64,000 nt of DNA from Cenococcum geophilum 1.58 (Eukaryota; Ascomycota; Dothideomycetes; Gloniales; Gloniaceae), in NCBI GenBank assembly GCA_001692895.1, contig KV748183.1, positions 1,674,001 through 1,738,000 of the forward strand, written 5' to 3'. Shown in pieces: positions 13,250-25,495 of the stretch. Position numbers and translations under genes: made by a program. Each line of letters begins with the position of its first letter. Position 1 is the stretch's first letter. A model generated the notes under the pieces. The model was not told the origin of the DNA, made no database searches, and saw only the letters and a list, made by a program, of their open reading frames with translations.

Positions 13250-14809
13250 TGCGGATATATAAATATCTTTATCTTAGCTTATATAGATATATTTATCTTA
13301 GTATATATAAATATCTTTATCTTAGCGTATACGGATATTACAACATTAATTATACCTATTAAATATAAGGTAGAGACTTAATTCCTACTTACGTAGTAGC
13401 AGAAAGGTAAGAGCTACTATTTTATTACTTTAAACCCGTAATAATAGTTAACCTATAGTAACAGCTAATTCGCAGCAATAGCTAACCGGCATCTACTTAA
13501 ATTCTATATTTAGCACCCGGCGTTGCGTATAAGTGCTATAATACTACGCCTTATAAACGCAAGTTTATCCTTTATCTTACTTAGAGAATCTTTAAGCTTA
13601 CTTAACTGGCGATTTATAGCCCGAATATCTTTTGCTATCTTAGTTACCTATTTATAAACTATATTCATATATACGGAAATAGCAATTGCTAAATATACCC
13701 TAATATTTTCCGTGCTAATAGGAGCGGTAGTAGTACTAGAAGCAGTACTAGGCGTACTAGAAATTAGTAAAAGAGTAAAAGGAGCAGCGGTAGAACGGAT
13801 ACCCCTATAGCTGCGTATATTACTATAAGTAAGAATTTTAAGAGAAAGGGAGGTCTCTAAAGGGGAGATAGTGCGGGTATAAAGCTATACGGATATTAGC
13901 AATATCCGTATTATTAAGATGCGGATATTATACCTTCTTAGTAGGTATTCTAGCTAGACTACTAGTAGAAGCTAATTGCGCACGTTTTTTACGCTAAGGT
14001 GTAACCGGCTCTAGCCTTAGCGAACTATCCTATATGCGTGTTAGCTGATAAAATAATAGTATACTATTAGTATATACCTTTTTATACGGCCTACCACTTA
14101 AGTAATATTTTAAGTATATACTTCTAAAATATAGCTTAGCGTTTTACTTATAAACGCGATATTTATAGTCTTACTTTACGTATAGAGCGTATAGCGGATT
14201 ACGCAGCATACTAGAGCTACCCTTAATATTCTGGACGTAGGTATATATCTACTAATAAGCTTTCTTTATATTCTCCTAAGCACCAGCTTTTAGGATATAC
14301 TATTTATTTACTAACGGTACTTAAATAGGAAGGCGCTTGTTTATATTAATATCTAATATTATAGCTTAGGCTATCTGCGTACTATAGAGCTTATAAGGGC
14401 TGCGGAGATTATTAAAGAATAGAGGAGGGCTTTAGGAGAGTTGGCGTTATTAAGATTATTCTCTTTATTATTATCTAAAATCTCTAATATTTCTGTTGGG
14501 TTACTATAAGAGGTAAATTAGTAGATAAGATAGTAAAAGAGTATAGTTAATATATATGATTTAAAGGCTATCTTATACTAAATATTTTGCGCAGTAATTC
14601 TATTAGCCTACCTCTTAAAAAAAGCAGAAGTATAATAAGGATTAAACTTCTTAGAAGTAGTAGGCGATAAAGAAATAAGCGGCTTAAAGGCAGGCGGCGA
14701 AGAGGTAAGCGGTAAAGAAGTAGGCGGTAAAGAGGCTGGCAGTAAAGAGGTAAGCGGATTTTTGGCGGATTTTGTAATAACCTTATTATAGTGCTCTACT
14801 AAATACAAT
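13250..14809. repeat. Tandem unit D2, left part
   Basis: Second copy of the D unit, in the same orientation as D1 and directly adjoining it. It carries the same minus-strand gene remnant: the Ser/Pro-rich linker is open at 14608-14808 ('LTSLLPASLPPTSLPLTSS'). The copy is cut at 14809 by Copia element C1 and resumes at 31737 after the duplicated ACAAT. The join is confirmed by alignment with D1 near 12810-12840, where 'ctactaaat' is followed directly by the 'taaagagc' sequence. Confidence 0.8.
14805..14809. repeat. Target-site duplication ACAAT (left) of C1
   Basis: Five bases ACAAT stand directly before the left LTR of C1. The same five bases follow its right LTR at 31732-31736. A 5-bp duplication is usual for Copia integration. 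Confidence 0.9.
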
Positions 14810-14984
14810 TGTTGGTCTTATAAGGTGATATCACATATCTATAGGTTGTAGGTAATATGATGATTGTTATTGTATATATTTAAGGGGAAGGGTAAGAAAT
14901 TTAAGGTTCCTCACCACGCTGGTGCCGCGGCGTCACGTGACGGCAATTTGCCCCACGTGACGGCAACTTGCCTTATTCCCAACA
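14810..14984 (-). repeat. C1 LTR (3' LTR of the minus-strand element)
   Basis: Starts TGTTGG and ends CCCAACA on the plus strand. It contains the motif CACGTGACGGCAA twice and a palindromic core 'aatttaaggttcc'. It matches 31557-31731 along its length, with mostly transition differences. Confidence 0.9.
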
Positions 14985-16239
14985 CTAGCAACTCTTCTTT
15001 TATAGTTGTTATCTATATACACTTATAGATTGCTACTATATAAAGGTACAAAGCTACGGAAAAGAAGAAGAAGAAGAGAAAGGGTATTAGGGGTTAACGC
15101 GAAGACGAGTGGGCCGCTAAGCCGCTAGTAGTAAGCGAGCTAATAGCGATTTTCCATCCTAGGGATGGAAAATCCTAATTAGCTATCTAGAATTAGGGTC
15201 TATAGAATCCTTTTACTCCCTTTTAACCTAACCTTTAACCTAACCTTTAACTCGTATATATAGAGTATTTATATTAACGAACGTCTCTAGTACCTTATTT
15301 AGGTTTGCCTTTATTATTATATCTACCAGGTTATCTTAGCTATTAATTTATTAAATCTTAAAGAGTTCTTAACGCTTATAGGATTACTAAAGTGCTATAA
15401 TATTAATTATAAGACGCTTTTCCTTTATAGTACTAAGTTTAACTAAATACTTATAAAGGGAATATAAGTTAGTATATACAATTATAGGAATAGCGGGAAG
15501 TTTAAGCCGATCTATAATTATCTTAAGGGTAGTTATAATTGCAATTACTATATTAACCCCGCTAACTATTCTATATATCTCTAACGCTAGAACGCTTTAA
15601 GTAACACGCTTGCTCTTAGTTAAGCTTTAATAAATAAAATTACCGTAGATTGTAAAGTTATTCTCTCTAGTAGATTTGTTTATAATAATAATCTTATATT
15701 CTAGCTAGGAGCTAAAATCTTTATTATTTATAAACGATCTATTAATAAATATAAAGAGCTTAGCAGTAGGAAGGTTAATAGGTACATAGAGTAGTCCCTA
15801 ATTAAGATGGTTTATTTACTAATAAAGGCGCTTATTTAGGGCAAGGATGTCCTCTTTAGTTAGTTCTTAATATTAAGCGGCAATAGAGAGGTTAAAGGAA
15901 GCCTTAGGTTAACAAATAAAAGCAATATAAGCTTCGCAAGCGCGTTACTTTATATATCTTTACTTTAGAGAATTAATATTAATAACGTTAATCTTTTTAC
16001 CTTAACCCTTCTGGCGCAAAGCAATAGAATCCTTATTTAGGGAGAGGATACATCTATTAAAGAGTAATAGTGTTATTAAATTAAGTCTTTCCTTTAGCTT
16101 TACTATAAGATTTACCTTTACTAGCTTATCTTCTTTAAGAGCTAAGAATTAGTCGTCTCCTAAGATAATTATATTATTAGTTTATATACCAATAATTCTA
16201 AATAGAGTTCCCGTAGTTGTAATAAGGAAGTAGGGATTA
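14985..16239 (-). pseudogene. C1 pol 3' part: Copia RNase H and end of RT, degraded
   Basis: On the minus strand this encodes the C-terminal end of a Copia polyprotein. The RNase H region (about 15720-15300) contains an 'IYTNLYSLYKYLVKLGTTKE'-like stretch, matching fungal Ty1/Copia ribonuclease H; it is read with stops and frame shifts. The element continues at 25496 on the other side of C2. Sequence at 14985-15290 is 3' untranslated. It includes a conserved hairpin-like 'ttttccatcctagggatgga' (about 15148) that also occurs in C2 at about 19872. Confidence 0.8.
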
Positions 16240-16244
16240 AATAT
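16240..16244. repeat. Target-site duplication AATAT (left) of C2
   Basis: AATAT precedes the left LTR of C2. The same bases follow its right LTR at 25496-25500. Joining the two flanks restores the C1 sequence 'aaatatagaagtagttatt', which is uninterrupted in C2 itself near 21045. Confidence 0.92.
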
Positions 16245-16464
16245 TGTTGGTTACACAAGGGGATATCACGTAGCTACGGTTCGTAGATAGTATAATAATT
16301 GTTCTTCTTATTTAATTCTTGAAGAAAGGGGTAAGGGACTTAAGGTTCCTCACCACGCTAGTGCCGCGGCAGCACGTGACGGCAACTTGCCGTACGTAAC
16401 GGCAACTTGTTATATATAGTGGCAATATGCCTTATATAGTAACCACTTGCCTTTATTCCTAACA
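16245..16464 (-). repeat. C2 LTR (3' LTR of the minus-strand element)
   Basis: 220 bp, TGTTGG...CCTAACA. It differs from 25276-25495 almost only by transitions (for example ttggttacac versus ttagttatat). It contains the near-palindrome 'ggacttaaggttcc' and repeated 'cacgtgacggcaacttgcc' modules. The last two bases (CA) are shared with the first two of element E1. Confidence 0.9.
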
Positions 16465-16519
16465 TCGGGAAAATATTCGCAGGATGAGATTTAAGTAGAC
16501 TTTGGTTTTCGCGTTTCGC

Positions 16520-16835
16520 GTAATTGACATGCAATTTAACCAACTTGACACGTAATTAACTAACTTGACACGCAGTTAACCTACTTAACATACAATTTAA
16601 CTAACTCGACATGTAGTTGACCTACTTAATATATAATTTAATTAACTTAACACGCAGTTAACCTACTTAATATATAATTTAATTAACTTAATATGCAGTT
16701 GACCTACTTAATATATAATTTAACTAACTTAATACGTAGTTGACCTACTTAACATATAATTTAACTAACTTAATACGCAGTTGACCTACTTAATATACAA
16801 TTTAACTAACTCGATATGCAGTTAACCTACTTAAC
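16520..16835. repeat. Tandem repeat, about 42-bp unit, in E1
   Basis: About seven and a half copies of a unit like 'cagttaacctacttaa' plus 'taatttaactaactt'. Copies differ mainly by C/T and G/A changes. Confidence 0.8.
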
Positions 16836-16962
16836 AACTTTAAAAGCTAACTGTATATTTCTTAACGTGTAATTAAGGTAAAGTTATATACTATATATTT
16901 AACTATTATATATAATCTTATACAATCTTATACAATCTCATATAATCTTATAGTCTTATTAC

Positions 16963-17790
16963 TTGGAGGCTCTGCACGAGGCTCTACACGAAGCTCTGCG
17001 TATAGAGGCTCTGCACGAAGCTCTGCGCATAGAGGCTCTACACGAAGCTCAACACGAAGCTCTACGTACAGAGGCTCTGCACGAAGCTCTGCGCATAGAG
17101 GCTATGCACAAAGATCTGAACGAACCTTCGAATAAGGGCTCTACACGAGGCTCTACACCAAGCTCTGCGTATAGAGGCTCTGCACAAAACTCTGCGCATA
17201 AAGGCTCTACACGAAGCTCTATACGAAGCTCTGCGTACAGACGCTCTGCACGAAGCTCTGCGCATAGAGGCTCTACACGAAGCTATATACGAAGCTATAC
17301 GTACAGAGGCTATGCACGAAGCTATGCGCATAGAGGCTCTACACAAAGATCTTACACGAAGCTTCGTATAAGGCTCTACACGAGGCTCTACACGAAGCTC
17401 TGCGTATAGAGGCTCTGCACGAAGCTCTGCGCATAGAGGCTCTACACGAAGCTCTACACGAAGCTCTGCGTACAGAGGCTCTGCACGAAGCTCTGCGCAT
17501 AGAGGCTCTGCACAAAGATCTGCACGAAGCTTCGCATAAGGCTCTACACGAGGCTCTACACGAAGCTCTGCGTACAGAGGCTCTGCACGAAGCTCTGCAC
17601 GAAGCTCTGCACGAGGCTCTGCGCGAAGCTCTGCACGAAGCTCTGCGCGAGGGTCTGCGCGAGGGTCTGCGCGAGGGTCTGCGCGAGGGTCTGCGCGAGG
17701 GTCTACGAGAAGCTCTGCGTACAGAGGCTCTGTACGAGGCTCTGCGCGAAGCTCTACGTACAGAGGCTCTACACGAAGCTCTGCATCGGG
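16963..17790. repeat. Minisatellite 'gaggctctgcacgaagctct' in E1
   Basis: Tandem array of interleaved units based on 'gaggctctgcacgaagctct' with 'gcgcata' or 'gcgtaca' spacers. A higher-order period of about 185-190 bp is suggested by recurring 'acaaagatct' blocks (17107, 17343, 17512). The long open frames across it on both strands (for example 16963-17409) are by-products of a repeat unit length divisible by three, not genes. Confidence 0.85.
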
Positions 17791-17899
17791 TCCCCGCTAT
17801 ATTCCCGATAGCCTCTACACGTGCCTCTACCCTATATAGCCACCTTATTTTTTACCCTTCCTTCCTTCTTTATATCCTTCTTACCTAGGGAGGCACCAG

Positions 17900-18900
17900 A
17901 ACGGCAGCTAGTAGAGGACCGTTGCTAGAACTAGACGACCGTCGCCAGAACTAGATGACCGTTACTAGAACTAGACGACTATTGCTAGCTAGACGACTGT
18001 TGCTAGAACCAGATGACCGTTGCTAGAGCTAGACAATTGTCGCTAGAATTAGACGACCGTTGCTAGCTAGACGACCGTTGCTAGCTAGACGACCGTTACT
18101 AGAACTAGATAACTGTTGCTAGCTAGATGACCGTTACCAGAACCAGACAACTGTCGCTAGAACTAGACGACCGTTGCCAGCCAGACGACCGTTACTAGAA
18201 CTAGACGATTGTTGCCAGAACCAGACGACCGTTGCTAGCTAGACGACCGTTACTAGAACCAGACGACCGTTGCTAGAACTAGATGACTGTCACCAGAACC
18301 AGACGACCGTCGCTAGAACTAGACGACTGTCACCAGAACCAGACGACCGTCGCCAGAACCAGACGACCGTTACCAGAACTAGACGATTGTTGCTAGAGCC
18401 AGACGACCGTCGCCAGAACTAGACGACCGTTGCCAGAGCCAGACGACCGTCGCCAGAACCAAATGACCGTTGCCAGAGCCAGACGACCGTCGCCAGAACT
18501 AGACGACCGTCGCCAGCTAGACGACTGTTACCAGAACCAGACGACCGTTGCTAGAGCCAGACGATTGTCGCCAGAACCAGACGACCGTCGCTAGCCAGAT
18601 GACCGTTACCAGAACCAGACGACCGTTGCCAGAGCCAGACGATCGTCGCCAGAACTAGACGACTGTCGCCAGCCAGACGACCGTTACCAGAACTAGACGA
18701 CCGTCGCCAGAACCAGACGACTGTCGCCAGAACTAGATGACCGTCGCCAGCTAGACGACCGTTACTAGAACTAGACGACNGTTACCAGAACTAGACGACC
18801 GTTGCTAGAGCCAGACGACCGTTGCCAGAACCAGACGACCGTCGCCAGAACTAGACGACCGTCGCTAGAACCAGATAACCGTCGCCAGAGCCAGACGATA
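17900..18900. repeat. Minisatellite 'agacgaccgtcgccagaacc' in E1
   Basis: About fifty copies of a 20-bp unit, some shortened to 18 bp (ending in 'gctagct'). Variation is dominated by C/T (gccagaacc versus gctagaact), with some G/A, so RIP appears to have hit the array unevenly. A single N lies at 18780. Confidence 0.88.
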
Positions 18901-18954
18901 ATGACTAGCCAGCCAACACTATAAACGATTTGATCGATTGATCGAATTAAGGTA

Positions 18955-19345
18955 GCATAGATAGGTAGGTATAAACAGGTAGATGCTAACGGGTAGGTAG
19001 ATGTAGATAGGTAGGTAGATGTAGATAGGTAAGCAAATATAGATAGGTAGGTAGATGCAGATAGGTAAGTAGATGCAGATAGGCAAGTAGATATAGATAG
19101 GTAGGTAGATGCTAACGGGTAGGCAGATATAGATAGGTAGGCAGATATAGATAAGTAGATATAAACAGGTAAGTAGATGTAGATAGGTAAGCAGATATAG
19201 ATAGGTAAGTAGATGCTAACGGGTAGGTAAATATAGATAGGTAGGTAGATGTAGATAGGTAGGTAAATGCAGATAGGTAGATATAGATAGGTAGGCGATA
19301 TAAATAGGTAGGCGATACAGGTAGGTAGGTAAGTCAATAGGTAGA
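18955..19345. repeat. TAGG/TAGA microsatellite block in E1
   Basis: Irregular array of 'taggtaggtagat' units with interspersed 'gctaacgggtagg' elements. The open frame on the minus strand (18771-19337, Ile/Tyr/Leu/Pro repeats) is a by-product of the array. Confidence 0.85.
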
Positions 19346-19653
19346 TAGGTAGAAGAGAACCATCGCTGTATTATATTAAATTATCTAAAATAATAATATT
19401 TATTTTGCTAGCCTTATAAATAGCTTTAAAATAGCTTTTATTTATTTAAAATATATTATTAGTATAAAAGAGGTAAATATAATTATAGTTGCCAAATGCG
19501 TAGATTGCTGGTAGGTTGCGCGCAGGCTGCGTGTCAAAAAAACACGACATAGGCTAGTCGGTCGAGTTGCCAAATGCCCTCAACTGCGCGCCAATTGCGT
19601 CAACCACCAACCATTGAGGCCATTTAAAGGGTACCATATTTTGCCGATGAATA

Positions 19654-22600
19654 CTAGCATCTCTTTTTTTATAGTTGCTATCTATATATATATACCGCTT
19701 AACTAGCGTAATAAATATTAATCCTCCTTACTTACTATTGCCATTATAATATAAGTCTTACTATCCCAAAATTTGCCTCTTAGCATATAGTGCTTTCTTA
19801 ATTAGGAGTTATAGGTAGATATTATATTCGGAGGGCCGCTAAGGCGCTAGTAGTAAGTAAGCCAATAGCAATTTTCTATCCTAGGGATGGAAAATCCTAA
19901 TTGGCTAGATTAAGTCAGGCTCCCCCTCTAAAAAAGTTTTAGTAAGAGAATCTAACTAATTAAATAACTTTAACCGCTAGTTAAAGTTCCTAAATATCTT
20001 AAAACCTTATATAATTAAGAAATTTCTAGGGACTCCCTTTTAACCCAACCTTTAACTTATATACGTAGAGTATTTATATTAATAAACGTCTCTAGTACCT
20101 TATTTAGGTTCGCCTTCGTTATTATATCTACTAGGTTATCTTAGCTATTAATCTATTAAATTTTAAAGAGTTTTTAACGCTTATAGGATTGCCGAAGCGC
20201 TATAATATTAATTATAAGGCGCTTCTCTTTTGTGGTATTAAGCTTAACTAAATACTTATAGAGGGAATATAAATCGGTGCATATAATTATAGGGATAATA
20301 GGAAGTTTAAGTTAATCTATAATTATCTTTAGGGTAGTTCTAATTGCAATTACTATATTAACTCCGCTAACNATTTTATATATCTCTAANNCNAAAANNC
20401 TTTANGTAANGCGCTTACTCTTAGTTAAGCTCTAATAGATAAGATTACTATAGATTATAAAGTTATTCTCTCTAGTAAATTCGTTTATAATAATAATCTT
20501 ATATCCTAACTAGGAGCTAAAATCTTTATTATTTACAAATAATCTATTAATAAATACAAAGAGCTTAGCGGTAGGAAGATTAATAAGCACATAAAGTAGT
20601 CCCCAATTAAGACGGTTTATTTACTAAAAAAGACATTTATTTAGGGCAAGAATATCATCCTTAGTTAGTTTCTAGTGTTAGGCGGTAATAGAGAGATTAA
20701 ATAAAGCCTTAGGTTAATAAATAAAAATAATATAAGCTCCGCAAGCGCGTTACTCTATATATCTTTACTTTAGGGAATTAACATTAATAACGTTAATCTT
20801 CTTACCTTAACCCTTCTAGCGTAAAGCAATAGAATCCTTATTTAGGGAGAGGATACATCTATTAAAGAGTAATAATATTATTAAATCAAGCTTTTCTTTT
20901 AGCTTTACTATAAGATTTACCTTTACTAGCTTATCTTCTTTAAGAGCTAAGAATTAGTCGTCCCCTAAGATAATTATATCGTTAGTTTATATACTAACAA
21001 TTCCAAATAGAGTTTATATAGTTATAATAAGGAAGCAGGGATTAAATATAGAAGTAGTTATTAAAAGCTTCTCTTTATAGTGCTTACTNTAGGTAGCCNA
21101 NTAGTAANTTCCTACCTCTNNAATTCNATATAATGGCTTAAGCACAACTATAATTATATCTTTAGGATACTAGTAGCGAATTTACTCTAAAAGGTATGCT
21201 AATATTAAGCGCTAAAGGTGCGTCTCTAATTGGGTGTAGGCTTAAGTAATATCTCGTAAATAAACCGCTATTCTATTCTTTATTAAGGAGGAAGCTAGCG
21301 CAACAATAACTTACTAACTAGCTTGTTAAATTATAGAAGATTACATAAGAATTACCTCCTTACCATTATTATTGTAACCTTAAATAATAAGCCTTAATTT
21401 TTTAAATAGGGCATTAATAGCTTTGCCTTTAATCTCGTTAACTATTTTTAACTTAAAGATGTAAACTTTATTAAACTTAGTAGGGTTATACTTCTTGAAT
21501 TTAAAGACTCCTCTTATGATAAGACCGTCGATCTCCTACTTATTAAATGCTTAGAAAGGAGCTCCTAGGGTTATAATACGACCTTCCTTTTAAAGCTATT
21601 TTATAAGCTTAAAGTTAGCCTTCTCTTTAGCTATTATAAAGGCCATTAATAACTTAACTCTATTCTTAATGGCGGCAATAAATTATTTTTTAAAATTAAT
21701 AAGATATTAGCGATTTTATAATCCCTTTAGGTAACCTCTACCGCGTTATAGTTATAGCGCATCTACTATAATTATATTAGAATTATAGTCGTCTTCTAGA
21801 GTACGTTAATTGTAATTCTCTTTTAAGGTATTTTCTAGGGCATCCTATAAAGGCTTAGAATTATTATCTTTATAATAAGGCTTAATAACAGTTAAACGGA
21901 ATTAAGTAGGTCTGTAAGGCATCTAAATAATATAAGTTTAACCATTAATTATAATAAGTTAATGTAGGCCTAACTATCCTCCCTTTTTACGCTATACGCG
22001 TACTTTAGACTAAAGTGGCAGATTAAGCATAGTTAAGGTGTTTAGGCTATTTCTTATTCCTAGTGCGTTATTAATCTAGCGTATAGCGTAGAGACATTAT
22101 ACCTCCTTTATTACCTTATAAATAGCCTTAGCTTATTATATAATAGAGGGAAATAGTAGAGAATTATTAGTTATTTAAGGGTAGGCGCTAAAGACTAGTA
22201 ACGTAGGTACAAGTCTATCCGGGCCAGCGGAATTATTAATAGCTTTAACAGCCATTTATAAGGTAAGTTCTTTACTAGAATTCTTTAGTTTTAAAGAGAT
22301 AATCTTATATACGTGGCGTAATAGCGCGTAATATTGCTCTACTTTTTTAATACTATTATACGCCTTAATAGGGACTTCCTTAACCTTAATTGCCATTACC
22401 TTTATCTATTATTAGAACTCTACAGATAAGAAGTTCTTTCCTATATTATGGATAATTTAATTAGGGAGTCCTAGGTAGACATTAATCTAGTATAACTAAA
22501 GGGTATCCTATATATTCCTAGCTAATATATCCTTTAAAAATTATACGGCTTAGAAGGAGGTTAAGAAGTTAACAACTTAGAGTACTGGCTTACTGCTAAG

Positions 22601-25275
22601 ATATATAACGTTAACAATAATATAGAAGTTAAAGTTATAGTTATCTTTAAGGGTAAACTTAAATCGGCTAGGGGACTTCTAGTTTATTTAGCAGTAATAG
22701 CAGTACTTTATAAGATACTTAATTGCCTTAACCTTAACTTTATGGCCTACTTACTAAAGAACCCTAAGTAATTAATAAACGGATAGGTGGCTAAAACAAC
22801 GGTATAGTTGGCGTAATTCTAACTTAGTTAAGTAGCTCTAAGTAATACTCTTTTCTAGTTAATAAAGAAGCAACTAGGGGTAACCCTACTTACGTATAAT
22901 AGGTACCTAATTGTCTCCCTAAATAAGTATATTCTTAAGGTTATTAAGCCTAACACCTAATTTATCTATATCTTTAATATAAAATAGAAACGGAGTATTT
23001 ATAGGAATAATATAGAAAGTAATATATCCTAAGGGGGTTTAGACCCTAATTATACTAAGAGAGATTATAGTACCCTTACTAAAACAAATCGTATATTGGC
23101 CTGCCGTTAAATAGTTAATCTAAATAGAGTTATTAAGCTACTAAAGGGCTTAAACTTAAGGTTCTCCTACTATAGATACTTCTATAGCTCTAGTATCTGG
23201 CATAATACTATAGAAGATATTCGCTAAGTATCTATCGTTAAAGGAGAACGCGGAGCTCTCCTTTAGCTTATTAAAGATATCTAACTTCGTAATAGAATGG
23301 AGCGTAGATTAGTTATTAAAAATAGTAATAGTTTATATACCATCTACCTCACTATACTTAGTAAAGTATTAGTTAAAAGAGTAGTTCTTAATTTCTATAT
23401 CCATAAGAAGCTATTTAGTCTTATTAACCTTACCCTTAAGATCTTCTACGCCTTTATATTAAACTAGGAAGCTTTAAAAGTAGGCCTTAGTAACCTTATA
23501 ATTTCTAACATTTCTTATACTCTAACGGAACTTATTATATACCTCTTTTCGCTTATTAAAGGAGTGTCTAGTTAACTAGCAATTTAGCTTCTTATAAACG
23601 TAGCACTTTTTTTAGTAATTACTTTAAAATAAACCTCCACAAGGACCTCTATAATTACCTTATAGTTAACCTTAATTATACCCTTTACTATATTCCCTAC
23701 TACGGCCGCTATATATTTAATTAGTCTAGTTATAATCATATTAGTTAAAAACGCTTAATTAGGTAGGGCTTTTAGTATAGAGCTATTAAGATTCTTATAT
23801 TTATATTACAGTACCTATAGCAAAGCATAGCTTAGTATATACTCCTTTAAACGTATCTATAGGTTTATATAGCGCCAAGTTATACTTAGGAACGTTATAG
23901 CATACTAAGATAACCTAGTCCCTTAGGCTGTTCTTATTTTAGTAAGTTTTAGTAAGTCCGCATTAGATTTTTTAGAGTTTATTAAAGAGTAGTTAAAGGC
24001 ACTCTAAATAAGTCTTTATTAGGTTAGAAGTAATAACTCTCTAAAATATAGTCTCTCGCCATTTGGATATATAAAGTTAGCAATTCTTATTAGTTTTAAA
24101 GTGGGCTTTAGTAAGCTAAAGCATTATATTAAAGCTATAGTTTTTACCCGTAATATAGTCGTAATAGAATATTACTACCCGTCCCTTTAACATAATAGAG
24201 AAAGCATAGTAGTACTAGTAGTATTAAATTCTAACCTTATTATAACAGTTATAGAAGACCTATAGTTTTGCTCCAAGCATATCGTATAATTCTCCTCTAA
24301 ACTTCTTCTCTTTATCTAAATATACCTTTATTAGATTTATAACTTCTTATAATAGAGGGTCACTAGTTAGCTAGAGTAGAGGAGCTAGAGGTAGTAAAGG
24401 TAGAGAATAAGTACCTCTAGGTAGGAGAGTACCTTTAAGTAGAAGAGAAGTATTTTAAGGGTTTCGTTCTAAATTAAAGTTGCCTTCTAAAGAATATAGG
24501 TTAGTTCTAGGTTTCCGTAGTTAACGTATAATCTTAGCTTCTATCTATACTAGTTCTTCTATACTAATAATAACGGCCTAAATATTACTAGCAATTAGGT
24601 TACCGTTCTTAGTAATATATACCCTATTCCTACAGAGAAAGTCTTAAAAATCCTAAACAATATTAATATTGCCAAGTGCCTAGGTATTAGCGGTCCATCC
24701 TATAAAATCCTCCCTAAAATATTCCTATAGCTATATATTGGCGTAGTGTCTACTTTAGTAGAATATAATACGATATAGGAGAAAGCTATTAACTTATTTT
24801 GCGGTACAAGTTATTATATTAAAGATAAATTCGTCCTAATTTTTATTAATAAGTTTTGCGTATAAAGCTACCCCTAGTAGTAGGGAGTCTTCCTAGTCAT
24901 TTAAAGTAGGCGTAGCTATATTTTTGGAGGGAAGGAAGTGTTATTGGCGTAGGGATTATCATTTAGTACGCGTTCGTAATATATATTTGCGATTATAGGG
25001 CTTAGGACTAGTTCTAGCCTTAAATCGCAAAGACTTATAAAGCGTGTTATTCTGCGTAATAGACGTAAGAATCCGTAATCTTAAAAAGGCTTAGGACCAG
25101 TTCTGGCCTTTAAATCCTTAGATTTGTAGAAGAGTTCTATTTAAGGTTTAGGACCAGTTCTAACCTTAAAAGACAGCTTCCTTTAGTATAAGTAGCACTA
25201 GTATAGTGGCTTATTTTATCTTGGTGGAATACCTAGCTGCTCTATAGTATAACAGTAAAGTTAACTACTAATTAA
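19654..25275 (-). pseudogene. C2 gag-pol, Ty1/Copia polyprotein, degraded
   Basis: Minus-strand polyprotein in Copia order (gag, protease, integrase, RT, RNase H). Gag is at about 24850-23300, with 'NSLRDXVILVCYNVPKYNLA' (X is an in-frame stop) near 23940. The protease is at 23235-23174 with 'MPDTRAIEVSIVGEP', where the family's DTG is now DTR. A GAG-pre-integrase and integrase region spans about 22950-22000 with 'LYRRFSHPSINRLLRVL', and RT/RNase H spans about 21800-20080. Integrase before RT separates it from Gypsy. RIP has placed stops throughout and changed the protease active site. N clusters occur at 20372-20410 and 21089-21127. The 3' untranslated part is 19654-19960. Confidence 0.88.
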
Positions 25276-25495
25276 TGTTAGTTATATAAGGGGATATCAC
25301 ATAGCTATAGTTCGTAGATAGTATAATAATTATTCTTCTTATTTAATTCTTAAAGAAAGGGGTAAGGAACTTAAGGTTCCTCACCACGCTAGTGCCGCGG
25401 CGGCACGTGACGGCAACTTGCCGTACGTAACGGCAACTTGCTACACGTGGTAGTAATATGCCTTATATAGTAACCACTTACCTTTATTCCCAACA
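25276..25495 (-). repeat. C2 LTR (5' LTR of the minus-strand element)
   Basis: 220 bp, TGTTAG...CCCAACA, paired with 16245-16464. It contains a 15-bp perfect palindrome 'ggaacttaaggttcc' and two to three copies of a 'cgtgacggcaacttgc' module, the middle one with CGTACG. These are candidate promoter or silencing-associated elements, seen in all four LTRs of the family. Confidence 0.9.

Larger units (their letters stand above)
16463..19649. mobile_element. Element E, copy 1 (3.19 kb, non-coding, satellite-bearing)
   Basis: Left end CATCGGGAAAATAT; the right end read on the opposite strand is CATCGGCAAAATAT, so the element has short inverted ends. It sits at the last bases of the C2 left LTR. 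Flanks suggest a 2-bp duplication (AA), or 4 bp (AACA/AATA). Its contents are a 42-bp tandem repeat (about 16520-16835), a minisatellite (16963-17790), a second one (17900-18900) and a TAGG-type microsatellite (18955-19345). No transposase frame is visible, so it would be non-autonomous. A related, inverted copy (E2) lies at 27594-29485. Confidence 0.75.
16245..25495 (-). mobile_element. Ty1/Copia retrotransposon C2, full length, nested in C1
   Basis: 220-bp LTRs at 16245-16464 and 25276-25495, in the same orientation and flanked by AATAT. Coding strand is minus. It carries its own insertion, element E1, at 16463-19649, at the LTR/internal junction. Without E1 it is about 6.1 kb. It is the same family as C1 and the internal DNA aligns along its length, but its LTRs are 45 bp longer. 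Confidence 0.93.

Noticed and set aside
16963..17409. Long open frame of 'EALHEALR' type
   Set aside because: It follows the minisatellite unit, is also open on the other strand and has no independent coding signal. It is a repeat by-product.
16960..18900. CRISPR-like regular array
   Set aside because: There are no unique spacers of constant length and the units are contiguous. The setting is clearly fungal.
18771..19337. Long minus-strand open frame rich in Ile/Tyr/Leu/Pro
   Set aside because: It is the translation of the TAGG microsatellite and part of the 20-bp array; there is no start context or homologous domain.
18955..19345. Possible telomeric repeat (TAGG-rich)
   Set aside because: The unit is TAGGTAGG/TAGAT, not TTAGGG, and it lies inside element E with a matching inverted copy in E2.
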